Part shown: positions 1-11,199 of the stretch, one piece after another
Numbering within the stretch: position 1 is the first letter of the stretch
Layout of the letters: every line of letters begins with the position of its first letter
NCBI GenBank assembly: GCA_964580315.1
Contig: CAZOKH010000084.1
Span: forward strand, 1-15,531
DNA from: CAZOKH01 sp964580315
Lineage (GTDB): Bacteria; Chloroflexota; Anaerolineae; Anaerolineales; Anaerolineaceae
Direction of reading: 5' to 3'
Length of the DNA: 15,531 nucleotides
Notes under the pieces: model-generated
The model's input: the letters and a program-made list of their open reading frames with translations, nothing else
The model's database searches: none
Told to the model about the DNA's origin: nothing
Program-made: the position numbers and the translations under genes

Positions 1-82
1 CGGGATTCAATCATCTGATGATAATGGTCAAAATGAAGGTAAAATAGAGTAACTTACGTGTTTTACAAATTGAGGTGTAAAA
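1..82 (+). other. Upstream region of def, start of window
   Basis: This AT-rich 82-base stretch precedes def and is cut by the window edge. A TAAAAT hexamer at 40-45 could be a -10 box, but the bases about 17-18 upstream (TGATGA near 16-21) are a poor -35 match, so I do not call a promoter. GAGGTG at 72-77 is a usable ribosome binding site for def. No gene is evident here. Confidence 0.4.
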
Positions 83-595
83 ATGGCAACTCGTGAAGTA
101 GTTAAAATTCCAGAGCCGGTCTTGCGAAGAAAAGCTCATAAAGTTAACCAGGTGGATGCCGAAACCCGGAAATTGATTGAAGATATGGTTGAAACCATGC
201 GCGAAGAACCCGGGGTGGGCTTGGCGGCTCCGCAAATTGGTATTTCCAGCCGGATTATCGTGGTGGAATATGTTGAGGATGAGGAAGATGAAAACGCCAA
301 ACCGCGCCTGTTTGCGGTGGTGAACCCTGAAATCATCCGGGCCTCAGAAGAGTTAGAGATGGGCATTGAGGCCTGTTTATCAGTTCCAAACCTGGTGGGT
401 GAAGTTGAACGGCATAGTGAAATTGTTGTAAAAGGCTTAAATAAACAGGGGAAACCCACGAAAATCAAAGCTCAGGGGTGGTTGGCGCGCATTTTCCAGC
501 ACGAAATTGATCACCTGGATGGGGTTCTCTATACCGACAGGGCGGTACGGGTGTGGCAACCAAAAGAATCTGATGGAGAATATAACGCCGCCTAA
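83..595 (+). CDS. def: Peptide deformylase
   Basis: This is a metallohydrolase that removes the formyl group from the N-terminal methionine of nascent proteins at the ribosome exit. The 170 residues are normal for the family. All three signatures are visible: GVGLAAPQ at 44-51, EACLS at 96-100 with the metal-ligand Cys98, and HEIDH at 140-144, giving the two His ligands and catalytic Glu141. Motif 2 usually reads EGCLS, so the Ala at 97 is a mild variant. The start at 83 is supported by GAGGTG 5-10 bases upstream and by the typical N-terminus, in which a hydrophobic stretch leads into PEPVLRRKA. An acidic stretch at about residues 64-71 is probably a surface loop. recF begins 5 bases after the stop, so the two are probably cotranscribed. 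Family assignment is secure; the physiological link to recF is only positional. Confidence 0.97.
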   Translation: MATREVVKIPEPVLRRKAHKVNQVDAETRKLIEDMVETMREEPGVGLAAPQIGISSRIIVVEYVEDEEDENAKPRLFAVVNPEIIRASEELEMGIEACLSVPNLVGEVERHSEIVVKGLNKQGKPTKIKAQGWLARIFQHEIDHLDGVLYTDRAVRVWQPKESDGEYNAA

Positions 596-600
596 CTGTA

Positions 601-1812
601 ATGATTCTGAAGCATCTGTCTCTGACGAATTATCGAATATTCTCCCGCCTGGACATGGATGTGCCCCGGCGGATTCTTTTGCTTGTGGGGGGCAATGCGC
701 AGGGAAAGACCAGCCTGTTGGAAGCCGTGTATTACCTGGCGGTATTCAGTTCTTTTCATTCACCCAATGACCGCCAGTTGATAAATTTCATAGCCGGGGG
801 TGAAAAACTGGCTGTGGCCAGGCTGGTGGCGCATTATGAGCGCCAGGGGAAAACACACCGCCTGGAAGTGCGCATCATTCAAGAGACGGAAGGGTTTAAT
901 GCTCCGCGATTGCGAAAAGAAATTTTGCTGGATGGAGTGAAACACAGCCAGCAAGACAGTGTGGGGCATTTTAATGCGGTTATCTTTCTGCCCCAGATGA
1001 TGCAAATGATTGACGGCGCCCCTGAATTGCGCCGCCGGTACCTGAACCTGACGCTGGCGCAGGCAGTGCCGGGCTATGGACAGGTGCTCAGCAAGTACAG
1101 CCAGGCTGTGACGCAAAGAAATGCTCTGTTGAAGCAACTGGCAGAACGCGGCGGCGACCGCAGCCAGTTGGATTATTGGGATGATTTGCTTTCAGAAACC
1201 GGCTCTTACCTGATAAAAATGCGCATCACGGCAGTGGATGAACTGGAACGTCTGGCCAGACAAACGCATCACCAATTAACCCAGGGGCAGGAAGTTTTGC
1301 GCATTATCTATCAGCCGGCTTTTGATCCGCAGGATGACAACCATTCACAGTATGCTTTGCCCATCGCCACGGCGGTTGACCGCACAGGCATGCAGCGGGA
1401 AACGATTTGCGAACGTTTCCGCGAGCGTTTACTGGCAATGCGCCAGGAGGAGATTTTGCGCGGGGTTACCACCATTGGCCCGCACCGCGATGATGTTCGA
1501 TTTTGGGCCAACGGTGTAGACCTGGGAGATTTTGGGTCGCGCGGTCAGGTACGCAGTACTCTGTTATCCCTTAAGCTGGCTGAAGTGGACTGGGTGAAAG
1601 AAAAAACCGGCCAGATGCCGGTGTTGCTGTTGGATGAAATTTTGGCCGAGCTCGATTCGCAGCGGCGGGATGATTTGATGGCCTACCTGGAAAAAAGCGA
1701 ACAGGCGTTGCTGACTACCACAGACCTTTCACAGTTTACGCCGAGGTTTATTCAAAACAGCACGCGGTGGAAGGTGCAGGCGGGGCAGGTGCTGCCGTTG
1801 GAGGCTGAATAG
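601..1812 (+). CDS. recF: DNA replication and repair protein RecF
   Basis: RecF is an SMC/ABC-type ATPase that binds gapped DNA and, with RecO and RecR, loads RecA for recombinational repair at stalled forks. The 403 residues are slightly longer than the usual 360-380. Visible motifs are Walker A GGNAQGKT (30-37), the GPHRDD segment near 293-298, the ABC signature region SRGQVRS (313-319), and Walker B VLLLDE (341-346) followed by a D-loop-like LAELD. The N-terminus MILKHLSLTNYR is characteristic and fixes the ATG at 601. There is no good Shine-Dalgarno directly upstream; GGAGA at 574-578 lies inside def, about 22 bases away, so translation may be coupled to def. The stop codon touches the stop codon of convergent rsmG with no intervening base. 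dnaA, dnaN and gyrB, classic recF neighbours, are absent on both sides. Confidence 0.95.
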   Translation: MILKHLSLTNYRIFSRLDMDVPRRILLLVGGNAQGKTSLLEAVYYLAVFSSFHSPNDRQLINFIAGGEKLAVARLVAHYERQGKTHRLEVRIIQETEGFNAPRLRKEILLDGVKHSQQDSVGHFNAVIFLPQMMQMIDGAPELRRRYLNLTLAQAVPGYGQVLSKYSQAVTQRNALLKQLAERGGDRSQLDYWDDLLSETGSYLIKMRITAVDELERLARQTHHQLTQGQEVLRIIYQPAFDPQDDNHSQYALPIATAVDRTGMQRETICERFRERLLAMRQEEILRGVTTIGPHRDDVRFWANGVDLGDFGSRGQVRSTLLSLKLAEVDWVKEKTGQMPVLLLDEILAELDSQRRDDLMAYLEKSEQALLTTTDLSQFTPRFIQNSTRWKVQAGQVLPLEAE

Positions 1813-2526
1813 TCAGGCCAGAGGTTTGCCGGTGGGTTGTCCCACACGGCGGGGGTAATTGGAGGGGGTGGCTGCCACTTTGTCAAAAATGATCAGGTAG
1901 CGGTCTTCAACCACGCCGGGCAGGTTTAGCTGGCGAACCTGGCGCAGCTTGCCGCCCAATAGATGTGCGGCTTTGTCTGCAGCGTGGGCTTCGGCAGGTC
2001 CGCTTTCGCCTTTTTGTGCCAGCACGGCGCCACCCACGCGAACAAGCGGAAGCAGATATTCGATCAAGGTGGGCAAACCGGCCACTGCGCGCGCCACAGC
2101 CCAGTCGAATTTCTCGCGAAAAGCCGCCTTTTGTCCGGCTTCTTCAGCCCGGGCTTGCACCACTTCAACATTTTCCAATCCCAAAACATTCACCATGTGG
2201 CGGCAATAATTGGCTTTTTTCCCCACCGATTCAATAAGAGTCAATTTCAAATCGGGAAGGACCAGTTTCAGGGGAATACCCGGAAAGCCGGCGCCCGTAC
2301 CGACATCCACCAGGGTGGTAGGAATTTTCTCTCGGAGGGCCAGCATGCAGCTTAATGAGTCAAGGAAATGTTTGGTGCGAATGCCTTCTGATTCGCGGAT
2401 TGCGGTTAGATTGAAACGAGCATTCCAATCTAGCAATTCTTGCTCGTAGCGCTGAAAAGCAGCGCATTGACGCGCAGTTAATCGCAAACCGATAAGAGAT
2501 TCGACATCTTTCTTTAACTTTTCCAT
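1813..2526 (-). CDS. rsmG: 16S rRNA (guanine527-N7)-methyltransferase RsmG
   Basis: RsmG (GidB) uses S-adenosylmethionine to methylate N7 of G527 in the 530 loop of 16S rRNA. Loss of the enzyme gives low-level streptomycin resistance in several bacteria. The protein has 237 residues, a normal length. Motif I reads VDVGTGAGFPGIPLKL (73-88), the SAM-binding loop. It is followed by LIES (97-100) at the end of the second strand and by VARAVAGLPTL (144-154). The C-terminal YPRRVGQPTGKPL matches the family's usual ending. The N-terminal segment LDWNARFNLTAIR is also typical and supports the ATG at 2526-2524. No Shine-Dalgarno is visible upstream on the minus strand, and a TATAAT lies 9 bases before the start (see separate entry). 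It is convergent with recF and divergent from the ATPase gene. Confidence 0.96.
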   Translation of the reverse strand: MEKLKKDVESLIGLRLTARQCAAFQRYEQELLDWNARFNLTAIRESEGIRTKHFLDSLSCMLALREKIPTTLVDVGTGAGFPGIPLKLVLPDLKLTLIESVGKKANYCRHMVNVLGLENVEVVQARAEEAGQKAAFREKFDWAVARAVAGLPTLIEYLLPLVRVGGAVLAQKGESGPAEAHAADKAAHLLGGKLRQVRQLNLPGVVEDRYLIIFDKVAATPSNYPRRVGQPTGKPLA

Positions 2527-2535
2527 AGCGTTGAG

Positions 2536-2541
2536 ATTATA
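2536..2541 (-). promoter_or_regulatory. Candidate rsmG -10 box, possibly leaderless transcript
   Basis: On the minus strand TATAAT spans 2541 down to 2536. Transcription would start about 6-7 bases later, near 2529-2530, only a few bases from the ATG at 2526. No -35 resembling TTGACA is found at 17 or 18 bases (CGGCAG / TCGGCA). The missing Shine-Dalgarno fits a leaderless mRNA, but a perfect hexamer in AT-rich DNA can occur by chance. Confidence 0.4.
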
Positions 2542-2681
2542 CCGTTAAGGAAGGCCTGCTGCCGATGGAAATGACACCGCTTGACTATAATTATCAGTTT
2601 TCCAGTCGGATATTTAAAAACGTTGGATTGTGATAGAATTATTTGCTTTTAATTCGGTGTAGAATTAACTTAGTGGAATGG

Positions 2682-2703
2682 ACCACCTCATTTAAAGGTT
2701 GGT
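2682..2703 (+). promoter_or_regulatory. Hairpin next to the ATPase ribosome binding site
   Basis: ACCACCT (2682-2688) can pair with AGGTTGGT (2696-2703), giving 7 base pairs with a one-base bulge and a 7-base loop. It ends directly before AAAGGA (2704-2709), the best ribosome binding site for the ATPase start at 2722. The 195-base gap from 2527 to 2721 also holds an 8-base direct repeat TAGAATTA (2634-2641 and 2660-2667) and several -10-like hexamers, but no convincing -35/-10 pair for the + strand gene. Confidence 0.35.
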
Positions 2704-2721
2704 AAAGGATATTGCGCAAGA

Positions 2722-5526
2722 ATGGCTACACAAGAGAATCAAGTTCAAGTTTACCTGAATCCGTTAACTGACCATTATTACTCTTTAAACCCACACGATT
2801 TGTATGAAAAGCTGGGGTCAAGACCGCAAGGCCTATCACAGGCAGAAGCAGTAGAGCGACTTGCGAAATTTGGAAAGAATGAACTCCAAAAAATTAAGGG
2901 AACGCCCCTCATCTACAAATTGCTTTCCAATTTCACCCATTTGATGGCAATTTTGTTGTGGGTTGGAGGCATACTGGCAATTATTGCTGAAATGCCGCAG
3001 TTGGCTGTTGCAGTGTGGATGGTAAATATCATCAATGGTGCTTTTAGTTTCTGGCAGGAGTTTCGAGCTGAGAAAGCAACCGAAGCATTGAAGAAAATGC
3101 TGCCGTCTTATGCCCGTGTTCTACGAGACGGTGCAGAGCAACGAATCTTGTCTGAAGAACTTGTCCCGGGAGATATTTTAATACTGGCAGAAGGCGATAG
3201 TGTTTCTGCTGACGGCCGGTTGGTTGTGGAAGCTGAATTACGCATGGACCAATCGACTCTCACCGGAGAATCGCGTCCCATACGAAAATCGAGTGATGCG
3301 GTCTTTGATAGCACATTATCTTACACAGAAATTCCCAACCTGATTTTCGCTGGAACGAATGTGTCAGCTGGAACGGGGAAGGCCGTGGTTTTCTCAACCG
3401 GCATGAACACTGAGTTTGGTAAAATCGCCAAATTGACCCAGAGCGTTGGCGAAGATCTTAGCCCTTTGCAAAAAGAAATGCAGACTGTGACCAAAATGGT
3501 CACCATGATTGCGGTGGGCATTGGCGTACTTTTCTTTGTTCTGGCGGCTTTGCTGGCTGGAATTGACCTGGCGGAAAGTTTCATTTTTGCGATTGGCATG
3601 ATTGTGGCGTTTGTGCCGGAAGGTCTATTGCCTACGGTTACCCTGGCGTTGGCCATGGGAACGCAGCGTATGGCAAAACGCCATGCTTTGGTCAAACGAT
3701 TGTCGGCTGTGGAAACGTTGGGTTGTACAACAGTGATCTGCACGGACAAAACCGGCACCCTCACACAAAATGAAATGACCGTGCGGGGCATCTGGACTTC
3801 AGGCCAAAAATTTGATGTTACCGGCAATGGCTATCAACCCGTCGGCGACTTTTTGCTGAATGGCAAACCGGTGAGCCCAACCCAGGATTTGACCCGTTTG
3901 TTGCTGGCAGCCGGCCTGTGTAACAACTCCAGAGTGCTCCCTCCCGATGAAGAATCAAATCGCTGGACCGTACTGGGCGACCCGACCGAGGCAGCCCTGA
4001 AAGTGGTAGCCAGCAAAGCAGGTATTGTGCTGGAGGAGGAGGAAGAACACGCTCCGCGTATCCAGGAATTGCCTTTTGAATCACGCCGCAAGCGCATGAG
4101 CACCATTCACAGCCTGGACGGCTACTGGCGGAACGTAGGTAAACGCATTGCCTATGTCAAGGGGTCTCCAAAAGAAGTGTTGGAATTGTGCCAGACCATT
4201 GAAAGAGACGGTATTGAACAGGAGTTGACCTCTGAACAGCGCCAGGAAATCATGCGCGCCAATGATGATTATGCCCGCAACGGCCTACGCGTGCTGGCTG
4301 TGGCGCAAAAAGATTTGCCGGCTGATTTGAATGACCTTAATCCTGAAACAGTTGAACAGGAAATGAAATTTTTGGGATTGATTGCCATGATGGACCCACC
4401 ACGCCCGGAAGTGAGCGAAGCGGTCCAGAAATGCCGTAATGCTGGCATCCGCGTGGTCATGATCACCGGCGATTACGGCTTGACTGCCGAAAGTATTGCC
4501 CGCAGAATTGGGATTATCACTGGCGAAAAAGCTCACATTGTAACCGGTGTTGAATTGGAGACCATGAGTGAGCCCCAACTACAAGAGTCGCTCAAGAGTG
4601 AAGTGATTTTTGCCCGTGTAGCGCCCGAGCACAAGCTTCGTGTGGTGGCGGCTTTGCAAAAAATGGGACATGTGGTGGCCGTGACCGGTGACGGCGTGAA
4701 CGATGCGCCGGCCTTGAAAAAAGCCGATATCGGCGTGGCTATGGGTATTTCGGGTACAGATGTTGCCAAAGAAGCAGCTGCCATGATTTTGACCGATGAC
4801 AATTTTGCTTCCATTGTAAATGCTGTGGAAGAGGGTCGGGCAGTTTATGCCAATATCAAGAAATTCTCGACCTATATTTTCACCAGCAACGCCCCCGAGG
4901 CAGTTCCGTTTATCTTGTTTGTGCTCAGCAGAGCGCGCATCCCGCTGGCACTAAATGTGATGCATATTTTAGCTGTTGACCTGGGTACGGATATTGTTCC
5001 GGCGCTGGCTCTAGGCTCTGAAAAACCGGAACCGGGATTAATGGACCGCCCACCGAGAAATTTGAAAGAACATGTTATTGACGGAAAGTTAATAAAACGC
5101 GCCTATTTAATCCTGGGGCCGGTGCAAGGTCTGGCAACGATGGCAGCTTTCTATTATTTATACTGGGACAATGGGTACTGGGGAAAGTTGTTAGATTTGC
5201 CTGGCGAGGGCTTGCTTTACCAGTCAGCGACTGCCATGGCTCTGGCGGCAGTGGTGACCACCCAGATTGGTAACCTGTTTACGCAAAGAAGCGAGACGAC
5301 ATCCTTTTTCAAGTTGCCCTTGTTTAATAACAAGATGATCTGGTTTGGAATTTTATCTGAGCTCGTTGTCATTGCGGCAATTGTTTATTTGCCAGTATTT
5401 CATCAATTCATCGGTACCAATTCTTTTGACTTGAAGTATTGGATATTCTTGTTTGCCTGGACGCCGTCATTATTGATTGTGGATGAAATTCGAAAATTGA
5501 TTGAAAGAAAACGGGCAAAGGTTTAA
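2722..5526 (+). CDS. P2-type cation ATPase, Na+/K+-ATPase-like (P2C)
   Basis: This is a membrane pump driven by ATP through a phospho-aspartate. Its 934 residues carry a cation-ATPase N-domain (about 17-60), TGES in the A domain (181-184), the phosphorylation motif DKTGTLT (342-348), and the hinge TGDGVNDAP (655-663). About ten membrane helices fit. Helix M4 reads VPEGLLP (298-304), as in animal Na+/K+-ATPase, whereas SERCA-type pumps have PEGLP. M5 reads YIFTSNAPE (718-726) and M6 VDLGTDIVPA (752-761). From memory these align with Na+/K+-ATPase residues E327, Y771, N776, E779, D804 and D808. The end, DEIRKLIERK, also resembles the animal alpha subunit. In M8, N851 sits where I expect the Asp of Na+ site III. 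Prokaryotic annotation usually calls this a cation-transporting or calcium-transporting ATPase. Ion specificity is inferred, although two K+-regulator genes follow after 63 bases. ATG 2722 has AAGGA 12 bases upstream, a rather long spacing. Confidence 0.9.
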   Translation: MATQENQVQVYLNPLTDHYYSLNPHDLYEKLGSRPQGLSQAEAVERLAKFGKNELQKIKGTPLIYKLLSNFTHLMAILLWVGGILAIIAEMPQLAVAVWMVNIINGAFSFWQEFRAEKATEALKKMLPSYARVLRDGAEQRILSEELVPGDILILAEGDSVSADGRLVVEAELRMDQSTLTGESRPIRKSSDAVFDSTLSYTEIPNLIFAGTNVSAGTGKAVVFSTGMNTEFGKIAKLTQSVGEDLSPLQKEMQTVTKMVTMIAVGIGVLFFVLAALLAGIDLAESFIFAIGMIVAFVPEGLLPTVTLALAMGTQRMAKRHALVKRLSAVETLGCTTVICTDKTGTLTQNEMTVRGIWTSGQKFDVTGNGYQPVGDFLLNGKPVSPTQDLTRLLLAAGLCNNSRVLPPDEESNRWTVLGDPTEAALKVVASKAGIVLEEEEEHAPRIQELPFESRRKRMSTIHSLDGYWRNVGKRIAYVKGSPKEVLELCQTIERDGIEQELTSEQRQEIMRANDDYARNGLRVLAVAQKDLPADLNDLNPETVEQEMKFLGLIAMMDPPRPEVSEAVQKCRNAGIRVVMITGDYGLTAESIARRIGIITGEKAHIVTGVELETMSEPQLQESLKSEVIFARVAPEHKLRVVAALQKMGHVVAVTGDGVNDAPALKKADIGVAMGISGTDVAKEAAAMILTDDNFASIVNAVEEGRAVYANIKKFSTYIFTSNAPEAVPFILFVLSRARIPLALNVMHILAVDLGTDIVPALALGSEKPEPGLMDRPPRNLKEHVIDGKLIKRAYLILGPVQGLATMAAFYYLYWDNGYWGKLLDLPGEGLLYQSATAMALAAVVTTQIGNLFTQRSETTSFFKLPLFNNKMIWFGILSELVVIAAIVYLPVFHQFIGTNSFDLKYWIFLFAWTPSLLIVDEIRKLIERKRAKV

Positions 5527-5589
5527 TATGATGAATAGAAGAATTTCACATAATTTGAGATGCACCTTACCTACACCGGGAGGGAATTC

Positions 5590-6240
5590 ATGAAAATAAT
5601 CATAGTTGGCTGTGGAAGACTTGGTGTGCGTTTGGCAACCATTCTGCAAATGCGCGGTCATCAGATCACGGTTATTGATAATGATCCGACAACTTTTGAA
5701 AAGTTGGGGCCGACATTTACAGGGAAAAAAATTATTGGAGTCGGGTTTGACCGTGATATTTTAATTCGGGCAGGCATTGAAAAAGCTGATGGCCTGGCGG
5801 CGGTTACCTCCAGTGATGAAGCCAATGTGGTGGCAGCCAGGCTGGCAAAACAATTCTTTAAAGTGCCGCGCGTGACTGCCCGTGTTTATGACCCGCGCAA
5901 AGCAGAAATTTATCGACGATTTGGCATTCAAACGATTTCACCGGTGGCAATTGGCGCCAGCCGGCTGGCAGAGTTATTGTCCACATCACCTTATAAGGTT
6001 GTTTTTAATGTTGGAGGCGGCGAGGTGGACATTGTGGAACTGGAACTGCCGACTTCACTGGAAGGCAGGGGGATTCGTGATCTGGCAATTGTTGGCGAGG
6101 TTCAGGTTGTGGCGATAACGCGAACTGGTAAAACCTTCCTGCCAAACGAGGGCACTGCTTTTATGCAAGGCGACGTGGTTCACCTGGCAATCACCTCGCC
6201 TGGCGGTGATCGCTTGAAACCATTGTTGGGGCTTGCTTAA
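5590..6240 (+). CDS. TrkA/KTN-type potassium regulator, NAD-binding (copy 1)
   Basis: This cytosolic RCK/KTN protein would gate a Trk or Ktr potassium channel in response to nucleotides. The 216 residues hold one TrkA_N Rossmann domain followed by one TrkA_C domain. Visible features are the dinucleotide loop GCGRLG (7-12), acidic residues at the end of the second strand (D30, D32) that favour NAD(H), and TSSDEANVVAARLAK near 75-89. The second half, from about residue 135, has the TrkA_C pattern, including LPNEGT and a QGDVV segment. An earlier in-frame ATG at 5560 exists, but the start at 5590 is better because GGGAGGGA lies at 5578-5585 and MKIIIVGCGRLG is the usual family start. The next gene begins 13 bases later. 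The protein corresponds to half of E. coli TrkA, which has two such units fused; split pairs of this kind are known as CeoB/CeoC. Confidence 0.93.
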   Translation: MKIIIVGCGRLGVRLATILQMRGHQITVIDNDPTTFEKLGPTFTGKKIIGVGFDRDILIRAGIEKADGLAAVTSSDEANVVAARLAKQFFKVPRVTARVYDPRKAEIYRRFGIQTISPVAIGASRLAELLSTSPYKVVFNVGGGEVDIVELELPTSLEGRGIRDLAIVGEVQVVAITRTGKTFLPNEGTAFMQGDVVHLAITSPGGDRLKPLLGLA

Positions 6241-6253
6241 GGAGGAATGAGTT

Positions 6254-6931
6254 ATGACAATGACGGTATTGATCGTAGGCGGCGGAAAAGTGGGTTCCTA
6301 CCTGGCATCGCTCTTAATTTCAGAAGGACACAATGCCATAATCATGGAACAGCGGCGGGAAGAACTGGCGCGCCTGGAAGCTGATGTGCCCCAGGCAAAA
6401 ATTGTGTGGGGCAGCGGCACCGATCCGGTTGATCTCGAGAGCGCGGGTGTACATAATGCCAATGTGGTGGCGGCGGTTACCGGCTCGGATGAAAACAACC
6501 TGGTGGTTACCAGCCTGGCGCGCTTTGAATTCAATGTTCCGCGGACCATTGCCCGTGTGAACAACCCGAAAAATGCCTGGTTATTTAAACCCGACATGGG
6601 TGTGGATGTGGGGCTGAACCAGGCAGATCTAATTGGTAAGATGATTGCTGAAGAGATGTCGCTGGGAGACATGTTTACCATTTTGAAATTCCGGCAGGGA
6701 ATGTTCTCTCTGGTGGAAGAAAAAGTGGCTCCAAACTCACCTGCGGCAAATAAAGCCATTCATGAAATTTCACTGCCAAAAGATTGTGTTCTGGCGGCTG
6801 TTTTGCGCAAGGGACAATTGATTGTTCCACATGGCGATACGGTGCTCCAGGCAGCCGATGAGGTGTTGGCAATCGTTCACAGCTCGCAAATAGCAGAACT
6901 GGCTGCTTTGCTTGGAAACGCAAGTTCGTGA
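6254..6931 (+). CDS. TrkA/KTN-type potassium regulator, NAD-binding (copy 2)
   Basis: This is a second, diverged single-unit TrkA protein of 225 residues. It has the dinucleotide loop GGGKVG (9-14), E32 at the end of the second strand, the TGSDENNLV segment near 77-85, and a TrkA_C domain from about residue 140 with LPKDCVLAAVLRKG. GGAGGA at 6241-6246 directly follows the stop of copy 1 and gives ideal spacing to ATG 6254. An ATG at 6247 is out of frame. The tight spacing says both are made together, probably assembling into a mixed or stacked gating ring. No TrkH, TrkG or KtrB membrane subunit lies in the window, so the partner must be encoded elsewhere. Whether the upstream pump is functionally linked is inference. 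Confidence 0.93.
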   Translation: MTMTVLIVGGGKVGSYLASLLISEGHNAIIMEQRREELARLEADVPQAKIVWGSGTDPVDLESAGVHNANVVAAVTGSDENNLVVTSLARFEFNVPRTIARVNNPKNAWLFKPDMGVDVGLNQADLIGKMIAEEMSLGDMFTILKFRQGMFSLVEEKVAPNSPAANKAIHEISLPKDCVLAAVLRKGQLIVPHGDTVLQAADEVLAIVHSSQIAELAALLGNASS

Positions 6932-7047
6932 ATGAAAGGCTGATCGGAATATCCCATTTCTGTAACAGGTCTGCAATAAAAGGAAGTGTCCTATCCGATA
7001 TTTCTTGGTAAAATTGAAAATTGGGATAAATTGGCAAGGAAAGTATC
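6932..7047 (+). other. Intergenic region between the trk pair and rpoB promoter
   Basis: This stretch is AT-rich and has no gene. Weak complementary segments exist: ATCGGA 6943-6948 with TCCGAT 6994-6999, TATCCCA 6950-6956 with TGGGATA 7022-7028, and AGGA/TCCT flanking AGTG at 6981-6992. The first two cross each other and none has a following T-run, so no intrinsic terminator is called. Confidence 0.4.
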
Positions 7048-7077
7048 TTGACCAAATCTATATAATTTTGTTATAAT
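7048..7077 (+). promoter_or_regulatory. Sigma70-type promoter of rpoB
   Basis: TTGACC at 7048-7053 and TATAAT at 7072-7077 are separated by 18 bases. Transcription would start near 7084, giving a 5' leader of about 58 bases before the rpoB ATG. A second TATAAT at 7061-7066 lies too close to this -35 to use it. This promoter makes rpoB an independent unit, unlike the common arrangement behind rplJ-rplL. Confidence 0.72.
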
Positions 7078-7141
7078 CACCGTTTGCCAACTCTATTATT
7101 TACCCGGTTGTTTTCGGCTATTTACAAATCAGGAGAATCTT

Positions 7142-11050
<3,909 letters not shown>

Positions 11051-11057
11051 ATAAAAG

Positions 11058-11104
11058 GCGTCAAAAATACCTGCCTTGACGCTGATAAATGGGCATGATA
11101 TAAT
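11058..11104 (+). promoter_or_regulatory. str operon promoter with inverted repeat at -35
   Basis: TTGACG (11076-11081) and TATAAT (11099-11104) are separated by exactly 17 bases, a near-consensus sigma70 promoter, with a start expected near 11111. The -35 is also the right arm of a perfect 7-base inverted repeat, GCGTCAA (11058-11064) and TTGACGC (11076-11082), with an 11-base loop. That repeat could be an operator or a weak 3' hairpin of rpoB; no T-run follows it. Confidence 0.82.
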
Positions 11105-11156
11105 CATTGCTCGTTGCCCTTATGGGATTGTGACCTCTTAAGCATTGGAGTTAATT

Positions 11157-11199
11157 AAGTGAGGCCATCGCCATCAACACACTCGGGATGGCCTCGCTT
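11157..11199 (+). promoter_or_regulatory. rpsL leader hairpin, 13 bp
   Basis: Within the roughly 155-base leader upstream of rpsL, AAGTGAGGCCATC (11157-11169) pairs with GATGGCCTCGCTT (11187-11199) over 13 positions with one G-U pair, leaving a 17-base loop. No T-run follows, so it is not a classic terminator. The 3' arm CTCGCTT (11193-11199) can alternatively pair with AGGCGAG (11220-11226), which suggests two competing folds, although the 13 bp stem should be far more stable. A ribosomal-protein autoregulatory leader is possible; I recognise no known family. Confidence 0.6.

Noticed and set aside
507..770. An 87-codon + strand frame spanning the def-recF junction
   Set aside because: It overlaps both certain genes in another frame and has no ribosome binding site or family resemblance.
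5560..5589. Upstream ATG at 5560 as the start of the first TrkA gene
   Set aside because: The extension does not resemble the family, and the strong GGGAGGGA site at 5578-5585 points to 5590.
6943..7028. Crossing complementary segments upstream of rpoB as a pseudoknot or terminator
   Set aside because: The arms are only 6-7 bases over long distances in AT-rich DNA with no T-run, so chance is likely.
11058..11082. Inverted repeat after rpoB as an intrinsic terminator
   Set aside because: The 7 bp stem has an 11-base loop and no T-run; it fits better as part of the str promoter.
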